A DNA stretch of 64,000 nt. It comes from Cordia subcordata (lineage: Eukaryota > Streptophyta > Magnoliopsida > Boraginales > Cordiaceae). A program made the position numbers and the translations under genes. Location of the stretch: NCBI GenBank assembly GCA_028554755.1, contig JAPTOF010000029.1, positions 496,001 through 560,000 on the forward strand, given 5' to 3'. How positions within the stretch are numbered: position 1 is the stretch's first letter; every line of letters starts with the position of its first letter. This document shows positions 23,060-34,870 of the stretch, piece after piece. Below the pieces are notes generated by a model that was given only the letters and a program-made list of their open reading frames with translations, was not told where the DNA came from and ran no database searches.

Positions 23060-26000
23060 TGATGTGTGTGAGTTGTGTGTGTTTATATATATTGCTTGCT
23101 TACACTTCTTAGGGTGTTTTAAAGCTTATTTTTGTGCATTTAGTATAAAGTTTATGCATATTTGTTAATGGTTAAGCATAAGGTGAATAATTGCATAAAT
23201 GCTATACTAAGTGCACTAATTGCATGACTAAGATGCATTTTGGTTGAAGTTGATGCTTACGCTTAAATGAAGAATTTTGGAAGAATATTGATGAAGATTT
23301 AATGTTTTGGAACAAGATTTGAGCATGCTAGATGATGCACGAGGCCAAGAAGGAAGTATCAGAGAAAATAGAAGTGAAAACTGGGCTAAAACAAAGAAGA
23401 TATGCTACTATAGGTCGACCCACTATTCTAGTACCGGTCGACCGATAGTGTCTTTCAGTTCACTCTTCTAGTAGTTCCAGAAACTCCATTATACCAACTG
23501 AGTGATCCCCTAGTACTAGTCGACCGGTTAGGTCTTTCGGTAGTCGTGCTGAAAGCCTATTTAAAGCTCGTTGTAGGGGAGAAACTTTTATTTTTAAAAC
23601 CTAATAAACGTTAACCCTTTACCCATTTCACCAAATACCTAAAACCGCTATCTAAACCCCATACCAAGCTAGGATTGAAGTATTTGTACGGATTTGGAAG
23701 TAAGAATTTAAGGGAGTTCTTCTTGTTCTTTCTCTATTTCTTGTAAATATGTTGCTAGACTAGGCTATATCTTTGGGTGTCTGTTGTTGTATTAGATTGG
23801 GGCTTTGAATAAAGGATTTATGTGTGTCTTTGGCTCTTAATATATGTTTGTTTACATAAAGCTATGGCATGATTCAATATGTCTATGTATTAAAAATCAA
23901 ACATGTCTATGTGTTTGCTAAAATGCTTAAGTGAACTTGCATGTGTTATTTGTGTTTCAAATGCTTTTATCTACTTATACAGGTGACGTGATTATGCTTA
24001 ATACATGGCTTTGCTTAATAGAGTAGGCTTTGGCTTTAAACTCAGCCAATAGGTTACATGCTTCGCTTAGTTGAGTTTAGGTGCTAGTCCTTGGCTTTAA
24101 ACCCAACTAAGTGGATAAGTTAACCTAGACTAGAGTATCCTTCACTCACATTAATGTTGGTTAGTCGGGCCTTAATGTCACATAGTGTCTAGGTGCTAGT
24201 CCTTGGCTTTAAATCTAACCAAGAGTATAAGTTAGAAGCACGGATTGTGTAGGCTAGGAAAGATTAGCCGAATGCTTCTCTTTGCTAATTAAGCACTAAG
24301 CCTTAGATAAAAGCCTGCAAGTGCATAGGTCATGTAGTTTAATATGCAAATGCAGGGTCGATCCCTCAGTGAGGTAGGAAATAGGGAATGAAAGCTAAGT
24401 GTGTGTCCTAAAGAGCTAGAAATAAAACAAGCTAAACTAAGAATTCTTTTTGGTTGTTTTAGATATGAAGAGAGCTCAAGGTAAATTAAACTATTCTAAA
24501 CAAACTAAATAAAATAAAGGTAAGAGAGAACAAGCAAGTAAAAGGGGAATTAATACAAGAAATGGGGCAATGGGTGAAATTTGCTTAACTATGGGTGATT
24601 TGGGTACTAACTTTGTTATGGGATTAACTTTGATGGTTTGTTCTAAGAAGGGTACTCTAAGCTAGGAATCTAATCAACCTCTCCTACAATCCCTAGACTC
24701 GATGCTGGTCTATCCTTAGGTGCTAGCTACCTAGAAGTATAGCATGGTCCTTATGAACTAGGGCACGAATTAGCTAATTGTGCTCCTAGGTGATGATAAT
24801 TGGTCTTACCTTAGGTTCTAACTCATTGGGTGGGTTTAAAGCCAAGAACTAGGCTTCCTAAGGTTAATTAAGCTAGCCTGACACCTATTGGCTGGGTTTA
24901 AAGCCAAGGAGACTAAACTAGGCGTAATTACTAGTGAAGAACCACCAACCATAGCATCACGCAAGCAGGATTTAACAATAAAGCACATCATACATGTTCT
25001 CGAGCATGGTACAAATGAATATAAAGAATATTCTAGTCCTAAACACTGAGACATATTTAGGTCATACCAATTTACGCATTAGAATCCAACATGTATGTCA
25101 TAGAAGCTAAAATTGATATTAAGGTATGTAAAAACACACATAGACATGCATAGCTATAAGATCCACTTCATGGAATCACTACATAAACACCTAGACATGC
25201 TCATACAATGATTTAGAAGTGTTAAATAGCAATCAAGCCTCTAAGTATACATGTTCTTTCACCTAGGCATATCAACAAATACATAGACATATATGTAAGT
25301 AGCCATTGAAGCATTAAAGGCAAACATTTATAGTAAATTGTCAAAATCTCATAGCAAAGTAGTATTCAATCAACACATATTACAAGCTTCAATCACCCAT
25401 AAAAGATCTATTCTAGAATAGAGAAAACTAAGTATAAAAGGAGAAAGATAAACCTCCCTTTCATGCTTAGCTTTGCTCTGGAAATCCTTATCTTGATCTT
25501 GCAATTACAAGTGTTAAACCCTAATTACAAGCTTGAATCCAGGTGAAAAGTGTGTGAGTGTGTGTGTGTTGAAGGTTGATGAGAGGGGAATTAAGGTTTA
25601 GGAGATAGGTGTGAGAGAATATGACTTCTTGTTGTATACAATGGCCAAAAGCAGGCTTTTATAGCCAATTTTTATGACTACCGGATCACTTAAATGAAGC
25701 ACCAGTACCAAGGGGCCTCTATTCTAGTAATAGAAGTTTGCTTTCAATTTTAGGCAGAACAGAAAGGCAATGCAGCGGTACTCTAAAGCCAGTGTTCTAG
25801 TAGTGCCTATTTGCTCTCTTTTGGCTTTGTTTTAGCTCCGTTTTGCTTTCGGTTGCTTTGGTCTTTGTCCGAAAGCCTCTAAACTTGATTTTTTTCTACT
25901 TTTGATCTTCAATTATGCTTCCACTTCTTGCCCAAACCATCTCTATCTTCGTTGATCTCTAAACAATCCTTAATCTCACCTATAATATCTAAAACAAGCC

Positions 26001-26568
26001 ATTAATATAGCATTTACCTTTTAAACTCAACTATATACAGTTGTATATGTTTAAGTCTATATCTAGCACAACTACTACACTAATGCAACAATTTAACGTC
26101 AATACATATCCAAAATATAGACAAATAACAATGCAAACACACATAAAAACACAACACATCATGGCCCTTAGCTTTGAACCCAGCTAATGGGTTGAACCAC
26201 TAGTATTGGTTTAGAGACCCCCGATTAACACAACGACAATAGAAGTCCCGAGCCATAGATAGACCTAATCTGCTAGCACAACCCGAGTCTAGTTGCAACG
26301 CAATTACCCTAGGCCCCCTTGTTTCTTGTTAGGTTTCCTTTATTACCTTGGCACCCTTAAGTTCCTCCGTAGCTTAGGTTTTATTTCTTTTTTTCCCGAG
26401 CTCCGTTCTATCCTAAAGAAAAAACACACATACACGTAGCTAGTTTTAAGTACCTGAGCACATAGAGACCAAACTAAGGTAGCCCCTATATGGACACAAT
26501 ACCCACACTCGAATCCGCTATACCATGAATGATCCTGTGCTTGCGGGTGTAAAACTCGAACACAATTA
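23060..26568 (+). repeat. 3' LTR of B2, interrupted
   Basis: It opens TGATGTGTGTGAG and ends 'aacacaatta' at 26568. A minus-strand solo LTR (24283-26161) splits it, leaving 23060-24282 and 26162-26568. It matches the 5' LTR closely, including the GTCGAC module (23410-23525), but has additional hairpin-type units (24030-24215: 'ttggctttaaac' three times) that the 5' copy lacks. Confidence 0.75.
24283..26161 (-). mobile_element. Athila-like solo LTR in the B2 3' LTR (minus strand)
   Basis: Read on the minus strand it opens TGATGTGTTGTGTTTTT and ends near 'cttaattagca' (1879 bp). It has the reversed hairpin ('ggctgggtttaaagcc', 24830 and 24890) and the 'acatagacatg' repeats (25130-25290). I could not find a clean target duplication: the flanks are 'ctctt' and 'tggcc', so the ends may be off by a few bases or the insertion came with a small rearrangement. 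Confidence 0.75.
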
Positions 26569-26573
26569 GAGAC

Positions 26574-26867
26574 CATATCAGTTGGTAGGGCACAAAATAT
26601 CAACATCTTATATGCGTGAGTTGGAATCCTAGGTAAGTGGTAGCTTTAACTACTTGGTGAGTTCTCAAGAGGTACAAGACCCCTTGTGATTGAGAGAAGG
26701 ATCTAGAAAATGCTTGGTTTGCTTTTACAAAAAAGGAATGACCCCCTTATACTCCCTTAGAGGTGAAAAGATAGAAAGTCAATACAACAAATAGCTCTTT
26801 GAAAAGCACGTGGATAAACTTGGGCTAGACTTGTTGAAGGACAAACAAAAGGAAAGATTAGGGGTGT
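26574..26867 (+). mobile_element. 3' non-coding region of B1 (right part)
   Basis: It continues exactly where 15911 leaves off ('catatcagttggtagggcac', compare 22766-22790). It includes 'caacatcttatatgcgtgagtt' and a polypurine tract, 'ggaaagattaggggtgt', ending at 26867. Confidence 0.75.
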
Positions 26868-27325
26868 CGATATATGTGTGTTTTGTGTGTTTGTATATAG
26901 TATTTATACACACTTCACATGGTGTTTTTGAGCTCAATTGAATGGATTTAGTGTGTGTTTGTGCATAAACAAAAGACATTTAAGCATATGAAGACAAAGT
27001 GCATGAATACTTCACTTAGTGCTTTATTTCAATGTTTTAGGCTTGATTTGGGAGATGTATTGAGCGTAATTGAAGATGTAGAAGGCATGGGCAAAGCTTG
27101 AAGATGTACCTGTGGATGAAAATAAGAAGAAAGCTTGGAGGCCCCCAGAAAAGGTTCTAAGCAATCAGACATAAAAACAGAAGCAAAATGAAGATGAATG
27201 GAGCAAGAGAGCAAGAGGAGCAAAGTGCTAGAGCAGTTGACTGGCTAGGTCAACCGATAGTGCATGAATTTACATATTTAAAGCCCACTTAAGGCCATTT
27301 TTAGGGGAGGAACTTTTGGGAATTG
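26868..27325 (+). repeat. 3' LTR of B1 (truncated)
   Basis: It starts 'cgatatatgtgtg' (TG to CG change) after the polypurine tract and runs through a diverged family B U3, with 'gcagttgactggctaggtcaacc' near 27232 and TATTTAAAG near 27277. The Tat-like LTR at 27326 cuts it off, and the rest of this LTR is not found on the other side. Confidence 0.65.
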
Positions 27326-27702
27326 ATATGGGGTTGGGTCATACCTTTGATCTTATCAGAAACCCTTCGATAAGATCGCCCCAGAGGTAGGCTTAACTAA
27401 CCATATGTGAACCTTACCCGATCAAGCTTGTTATGCCTAATAACTAGCAGTACGAACATAATAAAGAGTAAATGTGTCCTTCACCAGAAACTATAAATAG
27501 GGCCCCTTGGTTGCAAATAAGGTAACTCATTCATTCTTACTCATCCGCTTTCTTAAACTTACTCTTTTCAAGAAAAATACTGACTTAGGCATTGGAGCAC
27601 TCTTCAATCGGTACCACACCGCTGTCTAGATTTCTTCGTCTTATAAAATTGAGTTCACTAGGGTAGGCCAAAGGAGATTTTATCTGGTTCTTCCTGAGAT
27701 CA
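27326..27702 (+). repeat. Short LTR of a Tat-like Ty3/gypsy element
   Basis: This 377-bp LTR opens TGATATGGGG and ends CTGAGATCA. A CTATAAATA box is at 27491-27499, and a primer site follows three bases after the LTR. Length, ends and primer site differ from families A and B. It is inserted in the B1 3' LTR. Confidence 0.7.
27491..27499 (+). promoter_or_regulatory. TATA box of the Tat-like LTR
   Basis: CTATAAATA is followed by 'gggccccttgg', about 165 bp into the LTR, a normal place for the U3/R boundary of a short LTR. Confidence 0.55.
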
Positions 27703-28154
27703 GATTGGCGCCATCTATGGGAAATATCGATTTTGGTATTCCCATTGAGTTCACATGGCTATTACACAAAGCCAAGCTACCGACGAGTTTGATGCCGAAG
27801 AAAAAGACACAAATAGCGAGTAGCAGCAAACTCAATGAGCACAACCACCTAGGCTATGGTCATAACTTCCCAAGAACTATCCTCAGCCACCAGATCATTA
27901 ATCGAAACTAATTACTGAATGCTTCAACTTTAGCCCATCATTCTCAAGCCCAACACAGCCAGTAATCATGGTAATGCTACTTTGCTCACCATCTCAAATG
28001 GCAGCTATAGCCAACATGTTTGCCAATATCCAAAGTTGCATAAGCCAAATCTTTTCTCCATAAATCTAATCTTTCACTCTACTATACACCTTACCCTTTT
28101 TCTGAATCCAATACCACAAACAAACAACAGAGCCCACACTCACACACAATAACC
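27703..28154 (+). mobile_element. Leader remnant of the Tat-like element, with primer site
   Basis: The primer site TGGCGCCATCTATGGGAA (27706-27723) resembles the TGGCGCCGTCTGTGGGAA type known from Tat/Ogre-clade elements. Beyond it about 430 bp of leader or gag-start sequence remains, with no domain I recognise. The element is broken at about 28150, where a truncated Athila-like LTR begins. No second Tat-like LTR is in the window. Confidence 0.55.
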
Positions 28155-29370
28155 TATCCCATTTTGGCCGGTCTCTTGACTAAGCCCCCAGCTATGCATG
28201 AGAAAAGCCCTATTTAAGTGCACTTTTTAGCAAAATTAAGGGGGATCACCATTTATTCTTCATCCCCATTTCCCAAAACCCTAATTCCACTCTCAACCAC
28301 CTCACACACACTCATCCAAACACATTTACACTTGGAATCAAGCATCTAGGAGGATTAAACACAAGGATTTAGGGATCTTTATTAATAGATTGCAAAGAGA
28401 TGGCTAAGGATAAAAAGGTAGATTCTTATTCTCTCTTTCATCCTGAGTTAATCTATGTTTTGTTAGAGCATGTAGGGTGATTTATACTTGTATCATTAAT
28501 TGAATACTACTTTATTGTAATTGGTATTTGATGAATTTATGTATATATGCTTTGTTCTTAGGGTTTCCATGGCTATTTTACATACATGTTTAAGTGTCTA
28601 TTAAAATGCATCAATGAAGTTACATATATACATTAAATCCTATGTTGCTATTAATCACTTCAAAATCATTGTATGAAGATGTCTATGTTTGTATAATGAC
28701 TCTATGGAGTGGATTGGGTATTCACACAAGTCTATGTTTGTGTTTGCATTTTAGTAGCTAGATTAGCTTCATTTGCATACATTTTGGGTGTCATTACTTA
28801 AATTGGTGCAATCTAAACAAGTCAATGTGTTTAATAGTAGGATATGTCAATGTATTCTTGAACGCCATGCCCTAGATGTGTGTGCCTTTCCACTTTAAGT
28901 GTTATGCCCACTAATGTGATAGACTATCGATGGTGGTTAATTAATGGCTAACCTAGATCGAGTCTCCTTGGCTTTAAATCCAGCCAATAGGTTTTAGATT
29001 AGGTTAGTCAACCTTAGACAGACTATGTCTTGGCTTTAAACCTAACCAATGGTTTAGATGCTAGGGTTATATCAATCTAAGTCACCTATAACCCTAACTA
29101 GCTAGCTCTAAAACCTAAAGTCATAAAGACCATGCTGTGGCTCTAGGGGTCAATGCCTAGGGACAAACCCATACTAAGGCTTAGAGGATAATCAGGCAGT
29201 AACTTAGGGGTCTAGACAAGAGCAACTGAGTATAATCCTCATCAAGTAACCCTAACAAGAATGTGGTAAACATCTATTAGCAAGACGTAATCACCCTAGT
29301 CCCTGTTTGGTGTTAGATTCCTTTTAGATCACTTAATTCCTCTATGCCACACTCAAACCAAGCTATTTGT
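28155..29370 (+). repeat. Truncated Athila-like LTR (both ends missing)
   Basis: It starts within the promoter region ('ttttggccggtctcttgac', TATTTAAG near 28212) and runs through the R/U5 part, with hairpins at 28969 and 29032 and a GC-rich block near 29120-29165. It stops near 29370, some 270 bp short of an LTR end by comparison with 19338-21455. Confidence 0.7.
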
Positions 29371-29513
29371 TGCCTATTTTCTACTAATTCTTTTTGTTCA
29401 TTTTGAATGAACTGTATTATCTTTATAATGTCATTGTTAGAAAGCTGGCTACTAGAGGGAGCAGGGAGTGCTTGTGGCTAAGGAGCACTAGGAAGCCTAG
29501 CTTGATTGACATA
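29371..29513 (-). pseudogene. gag linker fragment of a minus-strand Athila-like element
   Basis: About 140 bp match the Gln-rich linker and 'gctggctactagagggagcaggga' region found in E_R (56190-56340), E_L (48330-48420) and E_M (about 13020-13120). There is no intact frame. Confidence 0.6.
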
Positions 29514-30506
29514 AACTAAGTGATGTCCTAAACTAAGTGTGTCCTAATGAGCTATGTGTTGGGGTCCTAACTGCTATGTTTTTGGGTTTTTGGGTTCGAA
29601 GAGAGTTTGGAAAAGATAAACCTAAACTAAGGGTAAGGAAATAAAAGGCAGTATGTGTGTGAGTGATAGGGAAATCAAGTTATCTAAGGGAGTTAAACAC
29701 GTGGAAATAGGGACTAGGGTGATTAAGTTTTGCAAATGGGTGATTATTACGTCTTCCTAGGGCTGTTTGATGGACTAAACTAAGTGTTCTTCTCTAGACC
29801 ATTAATTAGCCTCCTAATTGATACCCTAAGCCTCAGTAAGGGTTCGTCCCTAGATGACGATGGCTCAAAGTATGGGGTGCTCTTTATGACTTTGGAATTA
29901 GGGCTAGCTAATAGGATTCTAGGTGATTTAAATCGATCTAACCCTAGCACTTAGTCCACTAATTAGTTCCCTAATTTAACCCTAGGACATGGTGTATGTC
30001 TGTCCCTAAGCTTCGCCTCACTTAGAGCCACGGCGTGTTCCTTATGAACCTAGGGCATTAAGGTGCACTAACTAGTCTTCTTAAGTGAACTAAGGTCAAC
30101 CAAACCTATCCAAACTCTAATTGGCTAGATTTAAAGCCAAAGGTGACTCGACCTAGGCAAGTTACTAGTTGTGCACCACCAATCGAATCACAATAGCGGA
30201 TATTAACATTTAAGTGCTAAGCAAACACATTTAAGGCATGACATTCGAGAATATTCTGGGGCATTTTACTAGTAAGCACATAGACATACTTAGATTACAT
30301 CGACTTAAGCTATAGCACTCAACATGTAAGCAATAGAAGCTATTAAATATGCTAACACATACATAGACATGTATTTGGGCATACCTATTTCATGTAATCG
30401 CCACACAAACACATAGACTTGCTAGTATAATGCTTTTGAGATGGTTAATAGCATAATAGACTTTAATATATATAAGCTACATCAATAAGGCATTTTTGTA
30501 AACATG
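29514..30506 (-). repeat. Truncated Athila-like LTR (minus strand)
   Basis: It parallels 30869-31840 of the next LTR: 'ctaagtgtgtcctaatgagc', reversed hairpin near 30118, 'acatagacat' repeats near 30360-30430. It lacks about 115 bp at one end and the whole U3 half at the other. This may be part of a duplication or rearrangement of the neighbouring LTR. Confidence 0.7.
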
Positions 30507-30747
30507 TTTAGGAGGTGGGGAAAAGGATACCAAGGACCACCAAAGAGCATTCGGTTAATTAACTTTCAATCAAGCACGAGTATACCTCATCATAAAGCAC
30601 AACAATTTTTTTTTAGATTTTTTCTTCTTTAACTATTCAAAACAAAGAAAACATGAAAAAAGCTTAAAATAACACGAAACAAACTAAGACACACAAAAAC
30701 AAAGAAACCAAACAACCATTGACTCCCCGATAATGGCGCCAAGAACT
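30507..30747 (-). mobile_element. Leader and primer binding site of a minus-strand Athila-like element
   Basis: It lies between an LTR fragment and the LTR that starts at 30748. On the minus strand the primer site TGGCGCCATTATCGGGGA (30741 to 30724) matches the tRNA-Asp complement TGGCGCCGTTGCCGGGGA at 15 of 18 positions. It is six bases from the LTR end ('tgatca'). The remainder is an A/T-rich leader without frames. Confidence 0.75.
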
Positions 30748-32597
30748 TGATCACTATTTTGTGCACAAGCTCTAAATAGCCCGCAAGTGCATAGGTCGTT
30801 GTAGCACGGTGCCTGTGAGTGTGAGGTCGAATCCATGGGGGAAGCCAATCATGAGTACTGTCCTGAGCTAAGTGTGTCCTAATGAGCTAGGTGTTGAGGT
30901 CCTAACTACTATGTTATTAGGTTTTTGGGTTTGAAGAGAGTTCAGAAAAGATAAACCTAAACTAAGGAAAAGGAAATAAAAGGTAGTGTATATATGAATG
31001 ACGGGGGAAATCAAGTAATCTAAGAGAGTCAAACACATAGAAATGGACTAGGATGATTACATCTTGCAAATGGGTGATGACTATGTCTTATTAAGGTTGC
31101 TTGATAGATTAAACTAAGTGCTCTTGTCTAGACCTCTAATGAGCCTCTTAATTAATACCTTAAGCCTCAGTATGGGTCCGTCCCTAAGTAGCGATGCCTA
31201 GAATTATGGCGTGGTCTTTATGACTTGGGAATTAAGGATAGCTAATAGGATTCTAGGTGATTTAGATCGATCTAACTCTAGCACTTAGTCCACTAATTAG
31301 TTTCCTAATCTAACCTAGGGACTCGATGCAAGTCTGTCCCTAAGCTATGTACTACTTAGAGCTACGACCTGATCCTTATGAACCTAGGGTGTTAGGGTAT
31401 GCTAACTAGTCTTCCTAAATGAACTAAGGTCAACTAAACCTATCCAAACTCCTATTGGCTAGATTTAAAGCAAAAGGGAACTCGACCTAGGTTAGTTACT
31501 AGTTGTGCACCATCGATAGCATCACAATAACGAAATTAACATTTAAGTGCAAAGCCTACATATCTAAGGCATGGCATTAGACAATATTTTAGGGTATTTT
31601 GCTACTAAGCACATAGACATACTTAGATTGCAACAATTTAAGCTATAGCACCTGACATGTAAGCAATAAAAGATATTTGTTCTAATAAGTATGCTAACAC
31701 ACACATAGACATGTATATAGGCATACCCATTTCATGTAATCACCACAAATAGATAGACATGATAGAATAATGATTTAGAGATGGTTAATAGAATAATAGA
31801 CTTCAATATGTAAGCTATATTTTTTAGGCATTTCTACAAACACATAAACATATATATGTAAATTTGCCATTAAAACCATAAGCACAAGCATATATATACA
31901 TATCTATCAAGTTCCCATTAATAAAAAGTAGTAATCAATCCATAAACAAGATATAATCACCCTAAATATCTCTAATCATGCATAATTAGATTTAGGACAA
32001 AAAAGAGATAATCTAAATCTATGCTTTACAGTCCATGAGCTATGCTTAAATCTTGTGTTTGATCCTCTTACAAGCTTGATTCCAAGGTGTTTTTATGTTT
32101 AGAAGTGAGTGTGTGAAATGAGTTTATGTGGATTTAGGGTTTTAAGAAGTGCATATGTGAATATGGCGTGAAAGATTATATGACTTCCTTCATTTAAAAA
32201 TGACAAAAAGAGGGCTTATATAGCTAATTTTTCATGACTACCAGCTAAGCTAACCGGTGTACTGCCTCCAAGGGATCTCTTACCCACCTAGATAAGATTA
32301 TATTCTAGTTTTAGCGACATAGAGAGGGGGTCAACCACCTCTCTGAAGCTACTAGACCAGTAGTCCAAACTTGTTCTCTTTCGGCTTTGTTTTTGCTTTG
32401 TTTTGCCTCCAGTTGCTCCTTCCTTTGCCTAGCCACTTCCAAATGCATCTTCCAAGCCTTGTTTAAGTCCCAAAAACCTTTGGCTTTACTACACATCCCA
32501 AACACCATCAATGAAGCTCTGATCATCTCTCCGAATCTTACCTAATTCAAGCAATAGACGTGCATTAGTGTAGCATTTGCATCGTAAGCATGGATTA
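30748..32597 (-). repeat. 5' LTR of a minus-strand Athila-like element, U3 end lost
   Basis: It adjoins the primer site at 30724-30741, so it is the 5' LTR of the leader to its left. It runs normally to near 32597 ('gcatttgcatcgtaa') and then switches into the middle of another LTR, losing about 130 bp of U3. The reversed TATA 'gggcttatatagc' is near 32213. The antisense frame 32311-32526 is within U3 and not conserved. Confidence 0.7.
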
Positions 32598-33500
32598 GAT
32601 GTGTTTAATAATAAATAGATTTCAATTTATCCACATGCTACTCATTTAGGCATTTAATCAAACACTTAGACATGAATAAGAAAATAACCATTTGAATAAG
32701 AAAATTAAGCGTGTATATATTTAGCCATTTAATCCCATATCATAAGAGTATATAGCTAACCCATTACATAAGTTAAATCACCCTATACAAGTCTACTCAA
32801 TCATAATGGAAGATAGAATGAAAGAGAGTTTATGAATCTTTCCTTTCATCCTAGCTAATCTTGTACAAAGCTCATGAGCAGCTTGAATCCAAATGTTAAA
32901 ACCCTCCAAATTCTCTTGATTCAAGGTGATGAAATGTGTGACAGAGTGTGTGATGTGGGTGAAGACTAGGGTTAAGTGTGTGTTTGTGTGATGGGTGTGT
33001 AAAAATCCTCTCTAGATTTGTCAAAAAGATTCCCTTTTTTTAAGTCTGAAAATCTTTATATTAGCTTTTTACGCACTGTCGATTGACCTAGTCGGTCGAT
33101 CGACTTCTTTGGAGGGGTGGTTGTCCAGCTATTTTTAGCACCTCACTGGAGTCGTTGGTCGACTTAGCAGGTCAACCGACTCCTTTTCTTAGGCCGTCCG
33201 GCTGACTTCCTTCCTCCATTCTTTGTCTTTTTGGCCTCCGATCTTCTCTCTTTGACCCGTACATCTCCCATCTTCATCACCTATCATCGCCCAATCACGA
33301 TCTTAACCCAAAGTTTACCTAAATCAGTGAAAACAAGCAATTAATGTAGCAATTTGTCTCTTAAACTCAATATGCATATTTGTTTACGCTTAAGCATATT
33401 CTTATCAAAATCATTACATTAATGCATCTTTTTGAGAACTTAACACCGCTTAAACATAGGCAAATAACAATGCAAACACACAAAAAAACACAACACGTCA
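32598..33500 (-). repeat. 3' LTR of E_L (U3 half only)
   Basis: It begins abruptly at 'gcatggattagatgtgttta' (compare 49525 and 63800) and ends with the reversed LTR start 'acaacacgtca' at 33500, next to the E_L polypurine tract. Only the U3 and early R portion remains. The GTCGAC/GATCGAC cluster is at 33078-33180. Confidence 0.75.
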
Positions 33501-33970
33501 ACACTACCAAACCTTTTCCTTGCTCATCCGCAAGTAAGCCCAATCTTAAGTTTATTTCGAAAGCCAATGCCAAGGGTTACCTAAAAGATTGACTCTCTAT
33601 CAAAGTTAGTCTAAGAAGCATGAAAGGGGCATTCGTATTGTAGAAAGATCATTAAGCCTCTTTGGATCTTCGTTCTACTAAAAAAGGGTCTCGTTCCTTG
33701 TGGGAATCTTCCAAGTAGCCAAACCATTACAAGCCTAGGATTCTAACGCACGAACTCAAGATGTTGAGATTTCGTGCCCCTTCAACTAACATAGCCTCCC
33801 CAACATGCACAAAGCCTCAAAGTCATGAAGAGAGAGAATATACAAACACAATGGCTTAAACAAGCCTTATTCACATATTTACATAGAGGATAGCATGTCC
33901 TAAGTTGACATTGTGTCACTTATGCACTTATTCACAAAACCTTTTGGTGCCCTTGGCTTTTTCTCTTTTT

Positions 33971-34019
<49 letters not shown>

Positions 34020-34870
34020 CACCTTTTTGCCTTTTTCAATTCAATTTTTTTTTCAATTTTTCATACTTTACATTGAATTGACAAAAAGAAAAGAAAAAGA
34101 AAGGCTTTGGCACATAAAAAAGAAGTAATCAAGGAAGGGCAGTCATATCAACAACCCTTTTTCAACACTTTTTCCTACCAAGCTTGGGGTGGCTACATGA
34201 GTCATTCTTAAAGGTCCTCACTCCCACAACTTTGAAGGGCATCCCTTCTAAGACTTAGTTTTCAAACCACTCTATTCATTTCCCTACGATGCATCTCATA
34301 TTCACTAATCAACAGAGTTAATCACAATGGTCAACAAAGAAATAAATGACTCTACATGCATCAAATTAAAATTTTTTTACCATTTTTAAGCACATAATGC
34401 AATCTATCCTCAACAAAATATATAACAAGAAAACCAGACTCCCACACCCCTAAACCTAAACTTTGCTTATCCTCAAGCAAATAGATCAAAATACGTAAAC
34501 AAGCAAGTTGGCATTACAAAGCAAGTAAGGGTGGTGGGGATGGGGTAAAAACATAGGGAATAAGTGGAAAAAGGAAAGATACAACCTTGCATCATCTTCA
34601 AAGCTTTGCATGCCAATGACAGATCACCATACTACTAATCTTGTGACTCACAATTCATAAACACTCACAAAGAAAACAAGATTAGTAATATTGCCTATGC
34701 ATGCTTGCGTTGGCATATGCAATAATAAGCAGCGGTGTATTTTACGGGATAAAGGATCGGGATTCAACACTTTGACGTGGGTGAAAGAAAAAGGAAAAAG
34801 ATAAAAAGGAAAGAAAGTGAGATAAATGCAAAATTGCAAAATTGAACCTAGGTTGCCTTCTAATAATGCT
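33501..34870 (-). mobile_element. 3' non-coding region of E_L
   Basis: The reversed polypurine tract ('acactaccaaaccttttcc') is at 33501-33523. The conserved blocks of this region follow: reversed 'gacattgtgtcac' (33907), a long TA microsatellite, and a reversed internal polypurine-like tract near 34440-34470. No gene is evident; the frame 33913-34128 is created by the microsatellite. Confidence 0.75.
33976..34017. repeat. (TA)n microsatellite
   Basis: About 20 uninterrupted TA units lie in the E_L 3' region. The homologous place in E_R (about 50980-50995) has only about eight units, so the tract has expanded in one copy or contracted in the other. Confidence 0.9.

Larger units (their letters stand above)
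15912..26568 (+). mobile_element. Complete non-autonomous LTR element B2 (nested in B1)
   Basis: This complete element carries two internal nested solo LTRs. Its parts are the 5' LTR (15912-17317), a primer site (17324-17341), a body with an unknown reading frame (17507-19310), a 3' non-coding region with polypurine tract (to 23059) and the 3' LTR (23060-26568). GAGAC flanks it on both sides (15907-15911 and 26569-26573). Joining the flanks reconstitutes an uninterrupted family B 3' region ('ggaga|ccat', compare 'ggaggccatg' at 22765). It has no gag-pol, so it resembles a large retrotransposon derivative that depends on enzymes from a relative, probably the Athila-like family with which it shares primer site and polypurine tract. 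Confidence 0.8.

Noticed and set aside
15912..23060. Tandem elements sharing one LTR
   Set aside because: The GAGAC duplication at 15907 and 26569 and the rejoined 3' region of B1 show nesting rather than a shared-LTR tandem.
27705..27911. Short frame after the Tat-like primer site
   Set aside because: It begins inside the primer site on a non-ATG codon and has no gag motif; described only as leader remnant.
32311..32526. 71-residue antisense frame resembling a short basic protein
   Set aside because: It lies in the U3 of a decayed LTR and is not preserved in related LTRs.
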